From Swaminathania salitolerans (GTDB lineage Bacteria; Pseudomonadota; Alphaproteobacteria; Acetobacterales; Acetobacteraceae), in NCBI RefSeq assembly GCF_025994315.1, contig NZ_BAQE01000030.1: a DNA stretch of 64,000 nucleotides, one strand, 5' to 3'. A program made the position numbers and the translations under genes. Below, piece by piece: positions 42,685 to 51,088 of the stretch (its first letter is position 1; each line of letters starts with the position of its first letter). The notes beneath the pieces are model-generated. The model had not been told where the DNA came from, did not search any database, and was given only the letters and a program-made list of their open reading frames with translations.

Positions 42685-44148
42685 CTAATCGTCTGTGTTT
42701 GCTGTATTTTCCCGATTGAATTCCGCACTCTCCCATCCTCCGCCGAGCGCGCGATACAGCGCGACGAATGCCGTTGCGATCTGGATCCTGTTGCTCGAGG
42801 CGGCGGCTTCCGCGGCGAGGGCTTGCGCCTCTGCGATATCCACCTGCAGGAAATCGACCGCACCCTGTCTATAGCGCTCCCGTGCGACGGAGGCCGCGAC
42901 GCGACTTTCCTTCAGCGCCGTCTCTGTCTCGACGAGCCGCCTCTGGGACTGGGTGTAGGCCGTGAGCGCATCGTCGACCTCGTTCCACGCCCTGAGCACC
43001 GTCTGGTGAAAGGCAAGCGCCGCGTCGCGCTGCTCGGCACGCCGCAGGGCCAGCGTGCCGCGCAGGCGGCCTCCCTGAAAGAGCGGAACCGAGAGGGTCG
43101 GTCCCGTCGCGAACTGCCGGGATGGAAGCGAGAAGAAACTGGCGGCTGAAAGGGTCTGGGTGCCCATCTGCCCCGTCAGGGTGATATCCGGGTAGAAGGC
43201 GGCGATCGCCACACCGATCCCTGCGGTCGCCGCGTGAAGCCTTGCTTCGGCCTCGCGGATATCGGGCCTGCGGCGCGCCAGCTGCGAAGGAATGCCGATG
43301 GGCGCGCGGGGCACCACCACCGGCAACACACCGGGATGGCGCCGCAGCGTCTCCGACAGGCTGCGTGGCGGCTCTGCCAGAAGCAGCCCGATTGCATTGA
43401 TGAGCGCGGATTCCGAATTGCGCAGAGGCGGCAGAGCCGCTGCCGTGTTCGCGCGCTCGGTGCGGGCCTGAGCGAGATCGAGCGAAGAGGCCGCACCATT
43501 GGCGATACGTGCTTCCGCCAGCGCGACATCGTGCCTCGCAAGGGCGAGATGCCGCTCCGCGATCGCAATCTGGTCCTGAACGCCGCGCAGCTGCATGTAG
43601 GATTGCACCATCGTTGCAATGGTACTCAGCGCCACGCCATGTCGCGCTTCTATTGCGGCGTCCTGCCCTGCACGCTGCGCCTCGGTGGCCCTGCGTATCT
43701 GGCCGAACAGATCCAGATCCCACGAAGCCCCGAGGGTGTTCTGATAGAAATCGTATTCATTGGGCGCGCCCGGGCGCGGTTCCACCAGGGAAATGAATCC
43801 CGTCTCGCTCTGATGTACCCGCGAATAGGAGCCCGCCCAGTCGAGATTCGGAAGACCCTGCGCCGCTGCGATCCGGGTCTGGGATCGCGCCTCCAGAATA
43901 CGCTGGAAGCCCCGTTGCAGCTCGAGATTCTGCTTGGCCAGACGCTCGATCAGCCCGTCGAGAACGGGATCGTGGAACTGCTTCCACCACTGTATGTCGA
44001 CAGGACCGCCATAGGTGGTGCCTGCAAGATCTCGGGGCTGCTCCGGCCAGTGGGTCGGCGCCACGACATCCGGGGCATGAAAATCGGGGCCGAGCGTGCA
44101 GCCTGCGAGCAGCGCCGGAAACAGGGCAGGAAGCAGGTGATGGCGCAT
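42685..44148 (-). CDS. Outer-membrane efflux lipoprotein (NodT/TolC-like)
   Basis: The outer-membrane channel of a three-part efflux pump. With start at ATG 44148 it has 487 residues and a clean lipoprotein signal, RHHLLPALFPALLAGC. Family markers are TLGPDFHAPDV, WWKQFHDPVLDGLI, NLDWAGSYSR, ARRPDIREAEARLHAA and GGRLRGTL. The frame is open to ATG 44271, which would overlap the membrane-fusion gene by four bases (ATGA) and add 41 arginine-rich residues. Coupling favours 44271, the signal favours 44148. It is the third gene of the pump operon. Confidence 0.9.
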   Translation of the reverse strand: MRHHLLPALFPALLAGCTLGPDFHAPDVVAPTHWPEQPRDLAGTTYGGPVDIQWWKQFHDPVLDGLIERLAKQNLELQRGFQRILEARSQTRIAAAQGLPNLDWAGSYSRVHQSETGFISLVEPRPGAPNEYDFYQNTLGASWDLDLFGQIRRATEAQRAGQDAAIEARHGVALSTIATMVQSYMQLRGVQDQIAIAERHLALARHDVALAEARIANGAASSLDLAQARTERANTAAALPPLRNSESALINAIGLLLAEPPRSLSETLRRHPGVLPVVVPRAPIGIPSQLARRRPDIREAEARLHAATAGIGVAIAAFYPDITLTGQMGTQTLSAASFFSLPSRQFATGPTLSVPLFQGGRLRGTLALRRAEQRDAALAFHQTVLRAWNEVDDALTAYTQSQRRLVETETALKESRVAASVARERYRQGAVDFLQVDIAEAQALAAEAAASSNRIQIATAFVALYRALGGGWESAEFNRENTANTDD

Positions 44149-44267
44149 CCGCTTCGGCAGCGAGATACGCGAGGCGAACGCCCCCACGACCCCGGGGTCT
44201 GGCGCGCCCCTCCTCCTGCTCCGTTCTGTCGCTCCGCTCATGAGGGCCGTTCCACGCCGAAAGGGAA

Positions 44268-45362
44268 TCATCGCTCCGTCAGCCCGCGCGCGCTGTGCCG
44301 CTGCTCCTCGACCACGTTTTCGAGTTGGGTATCAACGGTGGTTTCCACCGAGAATCCCATGCGCAGCAATCTGGCGAGAGGCTGACCGGGTGCCACGACG
44401 ATCTTCACCGGGAGGCGCTGCACGATCTTGGTGAAATTGCCTGTCGCGTTCTCAGGAGCGATCGGCGCGAAGGCGGCACCGGAAGCGGGCGGGATACTGT
44501 CCACAATACCGTCGAGATCCATGTCATAGGCATCGACATGAATGCGCGCATGCTGGCCCGGTCTCATATGCCTCAGCGCGAGCTCGCGGTAATTCGCCAT
44601 GATCCACAGCGCGTTCATCGGAACGACGGCCATGAGGGCTGCGCCGGGTGCTACGAAATTGCCCTTCTGGATCGTCTTCTCGCCCACCATCCCATCGAAG
44701 GGCGCGCGGATCGTCGTATAGGACAGGTTGAGTTCGTCCTGTCGCACCTCGGCATGATCGATGCGGAGCTTGCGAAGCGCGGCTTCGTGCTTCGCTTTCA
44801 GAACCGGTATCTCCGCCTCCGCAGCCCGTGTACGGGCCTCGAGACTGCGGAGATTCGCCTCGAGTTCATGCAGCCGGGCCTGCGTTTCCTGACGCTCCTG
44901 ATCAGACCCGGCGCCACTGCGCGCCAGATTGTGGTAGCGCGCCGCGTTCTGTCTGGCGAAGACGAGCTGGGCCGCGACCCTCGCCGCTTCGGCCTTGTTC
45001 TCCTCGATCATGCTCGGCTGACGCTCGACCGAAGCCTGGGCGTCCAGCACCAGGGCCTCGTCCTGATGCAGGCGCGCCCGGCTCCTTTCGAGTGCGACCT
45101 CGTAATCGCGCGGATCGAGGCGCACGAGCGGCTGACCTGCCTTGACGCTCTCGTTATCGTCGACCAGCACCTCGGTCACCTGCCCGGGAATCCGGGGGGC
45201 GATCGTTGCGTAATGGGCGGATACATAGGCGTCGTTCGTCCAGACCTTGCGGTTGGGCATGAAGATGATTGCGAGAATCACCCCGCAGAACACGACAAGA
45301 ATGATGCCGGTTACGACAAAAGGCCATTTCGCCGGGCTGCTTTTCTGATCGTCCGAAGCCAT
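44268..45362 (-). CDS. HlyD/EmrA-type membrane fusion protein
   Basis: A periplasmic adaptor of 364 residues linking the MFS transporter to the outer-membrane channel. One N-terminal membrane helix (WPFVVTGIILVVFCGVILAIIF) is followed by a biotinyl-lipoyl half (PGQVTEVLVDDNESVKAGQPLVRLDP, shown as VTEVLVDDNESVKAGQPLV), a long coiled-coil hairpin, and the second lipoyl half (LSYTTIRAPFDGMVGE). The length and order match EmrA. It lies three bases after the MFS gene in the same operon. Confidence 0.93.
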   Translation of the reverse strand: MASDDQKSSPAKWPFVVTGIILVVFCGVILAIIFMPNRKVWTNDAYVSAHYATIAPRIPGQVTEVLVDDNESVKAGQPLVRLDPRDYEVALERSRARLHQDEALVLDAQASVERQPSMIEENKAEAARVAAQLVFARQNAARYHNLARSGAGSDQERQETQARLHELEANLRSLEARTRAAEAEIPVLKAKHEAALRKLRIDHAEVRQDELNLSYTTIRAPFDGMVGEKTIQKGNFVAPGAALMAVVPMNALWIMANYRELALRHMRPGQHARIHVDAYDMDLDGIVDSIPPASGAAFAPIAPENATGNFTKIVQRLPVKIVVAPGQPLARLLRMGFSVETTVDTQLENVVEEQRHSARGLTER

Positions 45363-45365
45363 GGG

Positions 45366-46925
45366 TCAGGATCGTTTCTTCACAAACATGAGACGGGGGG
45401 GATAGGTGCGCTGGGGCAGGAGAAGCACCCAGAACATGAGAAGGACGGTAATCGCGGCAATGACGAGATAGGCGTCGGAAAGCTCGAGTACGGCGGTCTG
45501 ATGCGCGACCTGATACTTGAAGACCGCCACAGAATCCGGCGTGCGGGGCGTTCCGTCAGGCAGGAGCGGCGCGGGATGCTGGAGCGGCAGCGCATTGGCC
45601 TGATAGGTCCGGTACCGGTCCCGGCCGATCTGATCCACGATCCGGTTCGAGTGCAATCCACCCCGCCAGCGATGGATGAGCTGCAGCATCCATACCCCGA
45701 TCGCCTGGGAGACGGCCCGCGGCGTGTTGACCATGGCGGATGCGAAAGGTCCCTCCGCCGGGACGAGCGAGTTGGTCGACATCATGAGCAGGGGCATGAC
45801 GATCATGGCCTCTCCCGCTCCCATGAAGATCTGCCAGAGATAGAACTCGTTCCTGTTCCAGGCAACGGTGAGGAAGCTGTCGCCCACGCAGGCCATGAAG
45901 ATGAGGCCCATGCCGAGCAGGCTCACCACACGACTGTCGACGGTCCTGCTGTTCAGGACGACTGCCATCAGGGGCAGCATCACGAGCTGGATACCGGCGA
46001 TCTCGAGCGTGACGGGATAGATCTGCTCGGGCCTGTATCCTGCGACCTCCTGCAGGAAGGTGGCCGGAAGGGTCGAGGAGGCAAGCGATACGACGAGAAA
46101 GACCAGAAGGGTCGAGGCACCATAGGCGAAATTGCGACGCCCCAGAAGCTGGATGCGAAAAAGCGGCGTATGCTGAAACCATTCATTGACGACCAGAAGC
46201 GGCAGACAGACCGCCGAGACGAGCGCCAGTACGCAGATGAGACTGGAATTGAACCAGTCGAGACGGTCTCCCTGCTGAAGCAGGGTGGAAAGGGCACCGA
46301 AACCGAAAAGAATGAGAAGCGCCCCGCGCCAGTCGAAATTCCGCACACGTTCGAGCCGGGTCGGTTCGGGAGGAATACCGTACCAGAGAAGCGAGAGCGC
46401 GATACTGCCGAACGGGATCGCCTGCCAGAACACGAAGCGCCAGTCGACGAGATCGGTCCACAGCCCGGCAAGAGCGGTGCTGAGATTGGGAAAGAAGGTT
46501 GCGGTCAGGGAATAGGCAGCAAGTCCGTACAGACGCACGGGCGGCGCAAGCACCCGCAGAGCCACCAGAAGCAGCAGAGGCACTGCGAACCCACCGGCGA
46601 GCCCCTCGATCATGCGGAGGATATAGATGAGCGTCAAAGTGCGGGTGAACGGAATGAAGGCGGCGGACAGGCAGGCGGTGAACGACACGAAAACGGCAAA
46701 ACGCCTGACCCCCAGCGTAAGGGCAAGCCACGGAGCGAGCGCCATGCCCATGACTTCGGCCGAGAGATAGAGACTGTTGAACCATGTCCCCGGGTCGTGA
46801 CTCAGCCCCATGGCGCCCAGGATATCCGGCAGAGACTGAGAGGAAACCTGCTCGTTGAGCTCGGTGGTCATCGCAAGAACGATGACCCCCGTGAGGCCGA
46901 AATAGGATCGTCCCTTCTCGGTCAT
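45366..46925 (-). CDS. DHA2-type MFS drug efflux transporter (EmrB-like)
   Basis: An inner-membrane proton-driven exporter of 519 residues with about 14 hydrophobic segments, the number expected for the DHA2 family. Visible are YFGLTGVIVLAMTTELNEQ at the N-terminus and the FFPNLSTALAGLW-WRFVFW segment between helices. It is the first gene of an operon with the adaptor and outer-membrane channel, which together make a complete efflux system. The exported compounds are unknown. No regulator gene sits next to it. Confidence 0.9.
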   Translation of the reverse strand: MTEKGRSYFGLTGVIVLAMTTELNEQVSSQSLPDILGAMGLSHDPGTWFNSLYLSAEVMGMALAPWLALTLGVRRFAVFVSFTACLSAAFIPFTRTLTLIYILRMIEGLAGGFAVPLLLLVALRVLAPPVRLYGLAAYSLTATFFPNLSTALAGLWTDLVDWRFVFWQAIPFGSIALSLLWYGIPPEPTRLERVRNFDWRGALLILFGFGALSTLLQQGDRLDWFNSSLICVLALVSAVCLPLLVVNEWFQHTPLFRIQLLGRRNFAYGASTLLVFLVVSLASSTLPATFLQEVAGYRPEQIYPVTLEIAGIQLVMLPLMAVVLNSRTVDSRVVSLLGMGLIFMACVGDSFLTVAWNRNEFYLWQIFMGAGEAMIVMPLLMMSTNSLVPAEGPFASAMVNTPRAVSQAIGVWMLQLIHRWRGGLHSNRIVDQIGRDRYRTYQANALPLQHPAPLLPDGTPRTPDSVAVFKYQVAHQTAVLELSDAYLVIAAITVLLMFWVLLLPQRTYPPRLMFVKKRS

Positions 46926-47395
46926 GCGAACCGCACGACCATCCGGGACTCGTCATGAGAGCGACAGGGATACATTGTTTCATCATCCATCGTGAGGAAA
47001 GTCACTGGCAATGGAGGCGATCTTAAAACTTAAATTATCCTCACTTCGTCGCCCTGCCGACAAAAGCCGCTCCGGCCCGGTCAGTTGGCGTGAAATACCT
47101 GAAAACAGGCTCTTTTCCCGGACATATCCCCTGCGACGGAGCGAGATCCCTCCCGGATCGATGACACGATGATGTGACAGGACCGTCACGGTCGTGCGGT
47201 CCATTCTGCACGGGCGGCGCATGTCGCGGTCACGCGCGACACCGGGCACCGGGCACCGCATGCGGCACCACGCCGGACGACATAGCGCGAATGTGCCGTT
47301 CGCCCTCGTTCCGGGCGCGACCGGGCGGTGGCAATCCGGGCGGTGGCGATCCGGGCCATGACGAGCGAACCGACAACCGATACAGGGATGATCCG
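46926..47395. promoter_or_regulatory. Divergent intergenic region between efflux operon and SDR gene
   Basis: A gap of 470 bases with no credible gene. It must carry promoters for the efflux operon (minus) and the SDR gene (plus). Near the SDR gene it is GC-rich and contains a 15-base direct duplication at 47323-47352. I see no clear operator. Confidence 0.45.
47323..47352 (+). repeat. 15-bp tandem duplication upstream of the SDR gene
   Basis: GGGCGGTGGCAATCC (47323-47337) is followed by GGGCGGTGGCGATCC (47338-47352), one mismatch apart. A shorter repeat of GCACCGG lies about 80 bases before it. Confidence 0.85.
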
Positions 47396-48157
47396 ATGAC
47401 TTCAGGAAAAACCGGCCGCCTTGCGAACAAGAGGGCCCTCATCACCGGAGCCGCGAAAGGTATCGGCGCGGCCACCGCACGGCTCTTCGCAGCCGAGGGC
47501 GCGCGTCTCGTTCTCAGCGATATCGACGAAAACGCGCTCTCCGCTCTCGGCGCGGAGTTACGCGAAGCGGGACACGAACTGCGCACGACACGCATGGATG
47601 TCTCGAATGAAGAGGATATCAAGGCGGCGGTTGCCCTGTCGGTCGAGGCTTTCGGCGGGCTGGACATTCTGGTCGCCAATGCCGGGATCATCCCGGAGGC
47701 GACCCTCGATGAGGCCACAGCGGCGTTGTGGGATCATACGATGGCCGTCGATGGCCGGGGCATGTTCCTGTCGTGCAAATACGCCGCCGAGGAAATGGTG
47801 AAGGCGGGCTCGGGGGCCATCGTCTGCCTTTCTTCCGTTTCGGCCTTTGCGGGTCAGCCGGGACAGGCGGTGTACGGTCCTGCGAAATACGTCGCATCCG
47901 GCATCACCAAGCATCTGGCCATCGACCTCGCAGACAAGGGCGTGCGCGTGAACGCTGTCGCTCCGGGCACGATTGCAACGCCAGCGGTCGCAGCCCTCGA
48001 CGAGGCGGGGATCGCGCGGGTGGTTTCCATGCATCCGATCGGTCGCATCGGACAACCGGAAGAAGTGGCACCCGCCATCGCGTTCCTCGCGTCAGACGAA
48101 GCCTCTTTCATCACGGGGGCCGTGCTCCCCGTGGATGGCGGCTATCTGGCGCAGTGA
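47396..48157 (+). CDS. SDR-family oxidoreductase
   Basis: A classical short-chain dehydrogenase/reductase of 253 residues. The cofactor motif is ITGAAKGIGAATA, Asp of LVLSDID suggests NAD preference, NAG is present in VANAGII, and the catalytic SSVSA and YGPAK lie at the expected spacing. The C-terminus FITGAVLPVDGGYLAQ is canonical. ATG 47396 follows AGGGA. The substrate is unknown; neighbouring edd-eda hint at a sugar acid or alcohol, but this is inference. It converges on eda. Confidence 0.88.
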   Translation: MTSGKTGRLANKRALITGAAKGIGAATARLFAAEGARLVLSDIDENALSALGAELREAGHELRTTRMDVSNEEDIKAAVALSVEAFGGLDILVANAGIIPEATLDEATAALWDHTMAVDGRGMFLSCKYAAEEMVKAGSGAIVCLSSVSAFAGQPGQAVYGPAKYVASGITKHLAIDLADKGVRVNAVAPGTIATPAVAALDEAGIARVVSMHPIGRIGQPEEVAPAIAFLASDEASFITGAVLPVDGGYLAQ

Positions 48158-48181
48158 CGCCTGCGCCCCGGATGTCCCCGG

Positions 48182-48244
48182 GGCGTCGATAACGCGGGAC
48201 GTCGATAACGCATGGCGTCGACAGCGCGAGGCGTCGATGGCGCG
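48182..48244 (+). repeat. Four tandem 15-17 bp units between the SDR gene and eda
   Basis: Units begin at 48182 (GGCGTCGATAACGCG), 48197 (GGACGTCGATAACGC), 48214 (GGCGTCGACAGCGCG) and 48230 (GGCGTCGATGGCGCG). They are divergent in the second half. The array lies in the convergent gap and contains no gene. Confidence 0.85.
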
Positions 48245-48291
48245 CGGCATCCAGCCCCGCGCCTGCCTGCCGCCTTGCGCGCTCGCTGCTG

Positions 48292-48912
48292 CTATGCGCG
48301 CAGTGCCGCCGCCTCGGAGGCGCGCAGCGTCACGCGCGCGGCATCGAACGCCCCGCCGGTGAGCCACGACCCGCCCACGCAGGACACCGCGGGATGGGCG
48401 AGCCATTCGGGCGCATTCTCGGCGGTGATGCCCCCGGTGGGGCAGAACCGGACCTGACCGAATACGGCAGCGAGCGCCTTGAGCGCGGGAAGCCCGCCAT
48501 TGGCCATGGCCGGGAAGAACTTGAACCGGCTGAGCCCGAGATCCAGACCTCGCATGATATCGCCCGCATTCGCGATTCCGGGCAGGAACGGAATATCGAG
48601 ACGCCGCGCCGCGTCGGCGATCTGGGTGGTCAGGCCCGGGCTGACGATGAATTCGGCCCCGGCATCGACACTGCGGGCGAGATCGTCCGCATTCAGAACC
48701 GTACCGGCACCGACCAGAGCGCCGTCCACGCGGGACATTTCACGAATGGCATCGAGCGCGCAGGGCGTTCGCAGGGTCACTTCAAGCGTGGTCAACCCGC
48801 CCGCGACCAGCGCCTGCGCGATCGGTCGCGCCAGGGCGAGATCCTGAATGACCAGAACCGGGATGACCGGGCAGCGCGTCATTACCGTGTCCAGCCGTTT
48901 CGTATCGAGCAT
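48292..48912 (-). CDS. eda: 2-dehydro-3-deoxy-6-phosphogluconate aldolase
   Basis: Splits KDPG into pyruvate and glyceraldehyde-3-phosphate, the second Entner-Doudoroff step. It has 206 residues. The catalytic Glu44 lies in TTLEVTLRTP and the Schiff-base Lys131 in RFKFFPA; GAGTVLN and CPTGGIT are also present. The start lies inside the edd reading frame, so the two genes overlap by 131 bases. A later in-frame Met at residue 11 is possible but would still overlap. It is the second gene of the edd-eda operon. Confidence 0.96.
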   Translation of the reverse strand: MLDTKRLDTVMTRCPVIPVLVIQDLALARPIAQALVAGGLTTLEVTLRTPCALDAIREMSRVDGALVGAGTVLNADDLARSVDAGAEFIVSPGLTTQIADAARRLDIPFLPGIANAGDIMRGLDLGLSRFKFFPAMANGGLPALKALAAVFGQVRFCPTGGITAENAPEWLAHPAVSCVGGSWLTGGAFDAARVTLRASEAAALRA

Positions 48913-50782
48913 GATCTGTATCCCTTTCCAGTTCTTCGTCGAGTGTCTCGCCCTGAGTGGCGATTATGTCTTCCATCGCCGCCAGCATGGCCGACCCGCC
49001 GCGCTCAGCGCTGTCGGACCGGCTACGCATCAGACCGAACAATTCACGCCCCGTGCCGAAACCCGGCGGCGGCGGCGATACGGGACGACGCTGCGCCCAG
49101 AGCGCGGGCTCGACCAGCACCTCGATCCGGCCCTCGCGTGCACAGATACGGATCATGTCGCCATCCCGGATGCAGGCAATAGGCCCGCCGGCCTGGGCCT
49201 CGGGGCTGATATGGATGGCTGCGGGTACCTTGCCGCTGGCGCCGGACATACGGCCATCGGTCAGTAGCGCGACGCGATATCCCTTGTCCTGCAGAACCGC
49301 AAGGGTCGGTGTCAGCTTGTGAAGTTCCGGCATACCGTTCGCATCCGGCCCCTGGAAGCGTACGACCACGATCACATCCCGGTTGAGCCTGCCCGCCTTG
49401 AAGGCAGCGATGACATCTTCCTGGGTGTGGAAAACACAGGCGGGCGCCTCGATCGTCTGGCGATCCTCCTCGACGGCACTGGTCTTGTAGATCCCGCGGC
49501 CAAGCGTCCCCTGAACGAGGCGCATTCCCCCATCGGGCCGGAATGGCTCCGACACATCCCTGAGCACCGAACGATCGGCGGAGGCGCGGGCAGCGCTGTA
49601 AAGCAGCGCCTCTCCCTCGAGACGGGCACGACATGCATAATCGGAGAATCCGTTCTTCGAAACGGTGAGAATGTCCTGATGCACCATTCCGGCCCGGCAG
49701 AGGGACGCGATGATCGTGGGCAGGCCGCCTGCCTCCTGCATCGCATTCACATCGGCAGAGCCGTTCGGATAGGCGCGGGTCAGAAGCGGCACCACGCTCG
49801 AAAGCGCGTCGAGATCCGCCCAGTCGATCCGGATGCCCGCAGCACGGGCGATCGCAGGCAGATGAATCGCGTGATTGGTAGACCCGCCGGTTGCAAGCAG
49901 ACCGACAGCCGCATTCACGATGGCTTTCTCATCGACCATCCGCGCCAGAGGGCGATGATCCGGACCTTGCGCGCTGATCTCCACGAGGCGGTGCACGGCC
50001 TTGCGGGTCAATGCCTGGCGGATACGGCTGTTCGGGGTCCAGAAGGCGGAGTCGGGCAGCATGAGGCCCATCAGCTCGACCATCATCTGGTTGGTGTTGG
50101 CGGTACCGTAGAACGTGCATGTGCCTGCACTGTGATAGGACGCCGCCTCGGCCTCCATCAGGGCCGAAGCCTCCACCTTCCCTTCTGCATAAAGCTGCCT
50201 GACTCGCTGCTTTTCCTTGTTCGGCAGGCCGGACGGCATCGGTCCTGCCGGGACGAGAAGCGCCGGAAGATGGCCGAAGCGAAGCGCTCCGATGAGCAGT
50301 CCGGGGACGATCTTGTCGCAGATCCCGAGCAGGGCGACCCCCTCGAACATGCCGTGGCTGAGCCCGATCGCCGTGCTCATGGCGATGTTGTCGCGCGAAA
50401 GCAGCGACAGCTCCATTCCCTCCTGCCCCTGCGTCACTCCGTCGCACATGGCGGCAACGCCGCCGGCCACCTGCAGGGTCGCGTTCTTCTCCCGCGCAAA
50501 CAGCTTCATCTGGTCGGGATAGCGCGCATAGGGCTGATGGGCCGAAAGCATGTCGTTATAGCTGGTGATGACGCCGAGATTGACGCCCCCTCCCCGCATC
50601 AGCCTGGCCTTGTCCTCTCCCGAAGCCGCCATGGCGTGAGCCAGATTGCCGCAGGCAAGCCGGGGACGGGAAATGCCCTTCTTGCGGTTGTGCTCGACGA
50701 CGGAGAGATAGCGGCGGCGGGAAACAGCCGAGCGCGCAACGATGCGCTCGGTGACGGAAGCGATGACAGGATGCACGGTCAT
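48782..50782 (-). CDS. edd: Phosphogluconate dehydratase with extended C-terminus
   Basis: Dehydrates 6-phosphogluconate to KDPG, the committed Entner-Doudoroff step, using an iron-sulfur cluster. Family parts seen are RPRLACGNLAHAMAA, GVITSYNDMLSAHQPY, MCDGVTQGQEGMELSLLSRD, CTFYGTANTNQMM and LTDGRMSGASGKVPAAIH. The family normally ends near GRELFGLMR plus a few residues, about 600-610. Here the frame continues to 666 residues through DEELERDTDHARYETAG into a Gly/Arg-rich tail lying in another frame of eda. This suggests loss of the original stop. It is divergent from the TonB receptor. Confidence 0.95.
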   Translation of the reverse strand: MTVHPVIASVTERIVARSAVSRRRYLSVVEHNRKKGISRPRLACGNLAHAMAASGEDKARLMRGGGVNLGVITSYNDMLSAHQPYARYPDQMKLFAREKNATLQVAGGVAAMCDGVTQGQEGMELSLLSRDNIAMSTAIGLSHGMFEGVALLGICDKIVPGLLIGALRFGHLPALLVPAGPMPSGLPNKEKQRVRQLYAEGKVEASALMEAEAASYHSAGTCTFYGTANTNQMMVELMGLMLPDSAFWTPNSRIRQALTRKAVHRLVEISAQGPDHRPLARMVDEKAIVNAAVGLLATGGSTNHAIHLPAIARAAGIRIDWADLDALSSVVPLLTRAYPNGSADVNAMQEAGGLPTIIASLCRAGMVHQDILTVSKNGFSDYACRARLEGEALLYSAARASADRSVLRDVSEPFRPDGGMRLVQGTLGRGIYKTSAVEEDRQTIEAPACVFHTQEDVIAAFKAGRLNRDVIVVVRFQGPDANGMPELHKLTPTLAVLQDKGYRVALLTDGRMSGASGKVPAAIHISPEAQAGGPIACIRDGDMIRICAREGRIEVLVEPALWAQRRPVSPPPPGFGTGRELFGLMRSRSDSAERGGSAMLAAMEDIIATQGETLDEELERDTDHARYETAGHGNDALPGHPGSGHSGSRPGATDRAGAGRGRVDHA

Positions 50783-51088
50783 GGCGGCTCACTGATGAGG
50801 TGGTTTCGCTCGCGTTTTCGCGAGCAGCGCCGTTGTAAAGTTCTCGTGAAGAGCAGGTCAAGAGCGCGTGAGCAACATAATTCCATGCCGGGTGGCCATT
50901 TTGGATTTTTATATCAACAGTCAGGAAACCGGCTGTTGCAGACGGAACACATTGCAATGGAAATGTCACAATAGAGCGCAATGACACGACGTTACGAGAT
51001 TGAAACCCTCGATCACGATATGCCATGTGCGGATCATTCTCCGGGGCTCTTCCCCCCCGTTTCCTTGTCCTCATCGCGAAAGTGACCA
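50783..51088. promoter_or_regulatory. Divergent region between edd and the TonB-dependent receptor
   Basis: This 306-base gap should hold the promoters for edd-eda and for the receptor. It contains an AT-rich stretch at about 50905-50930 and no credible gene. Shared control of sugar acid breakdown and substrate import is possible, but I see no specific operator. Confidence 0.4.

Noticed and set aside
44295..46958. 887-residue open frame opposite the efflux operon
   Set aside because: It spans two real genes and an intergenic junction on the other strand without recognisable domains.
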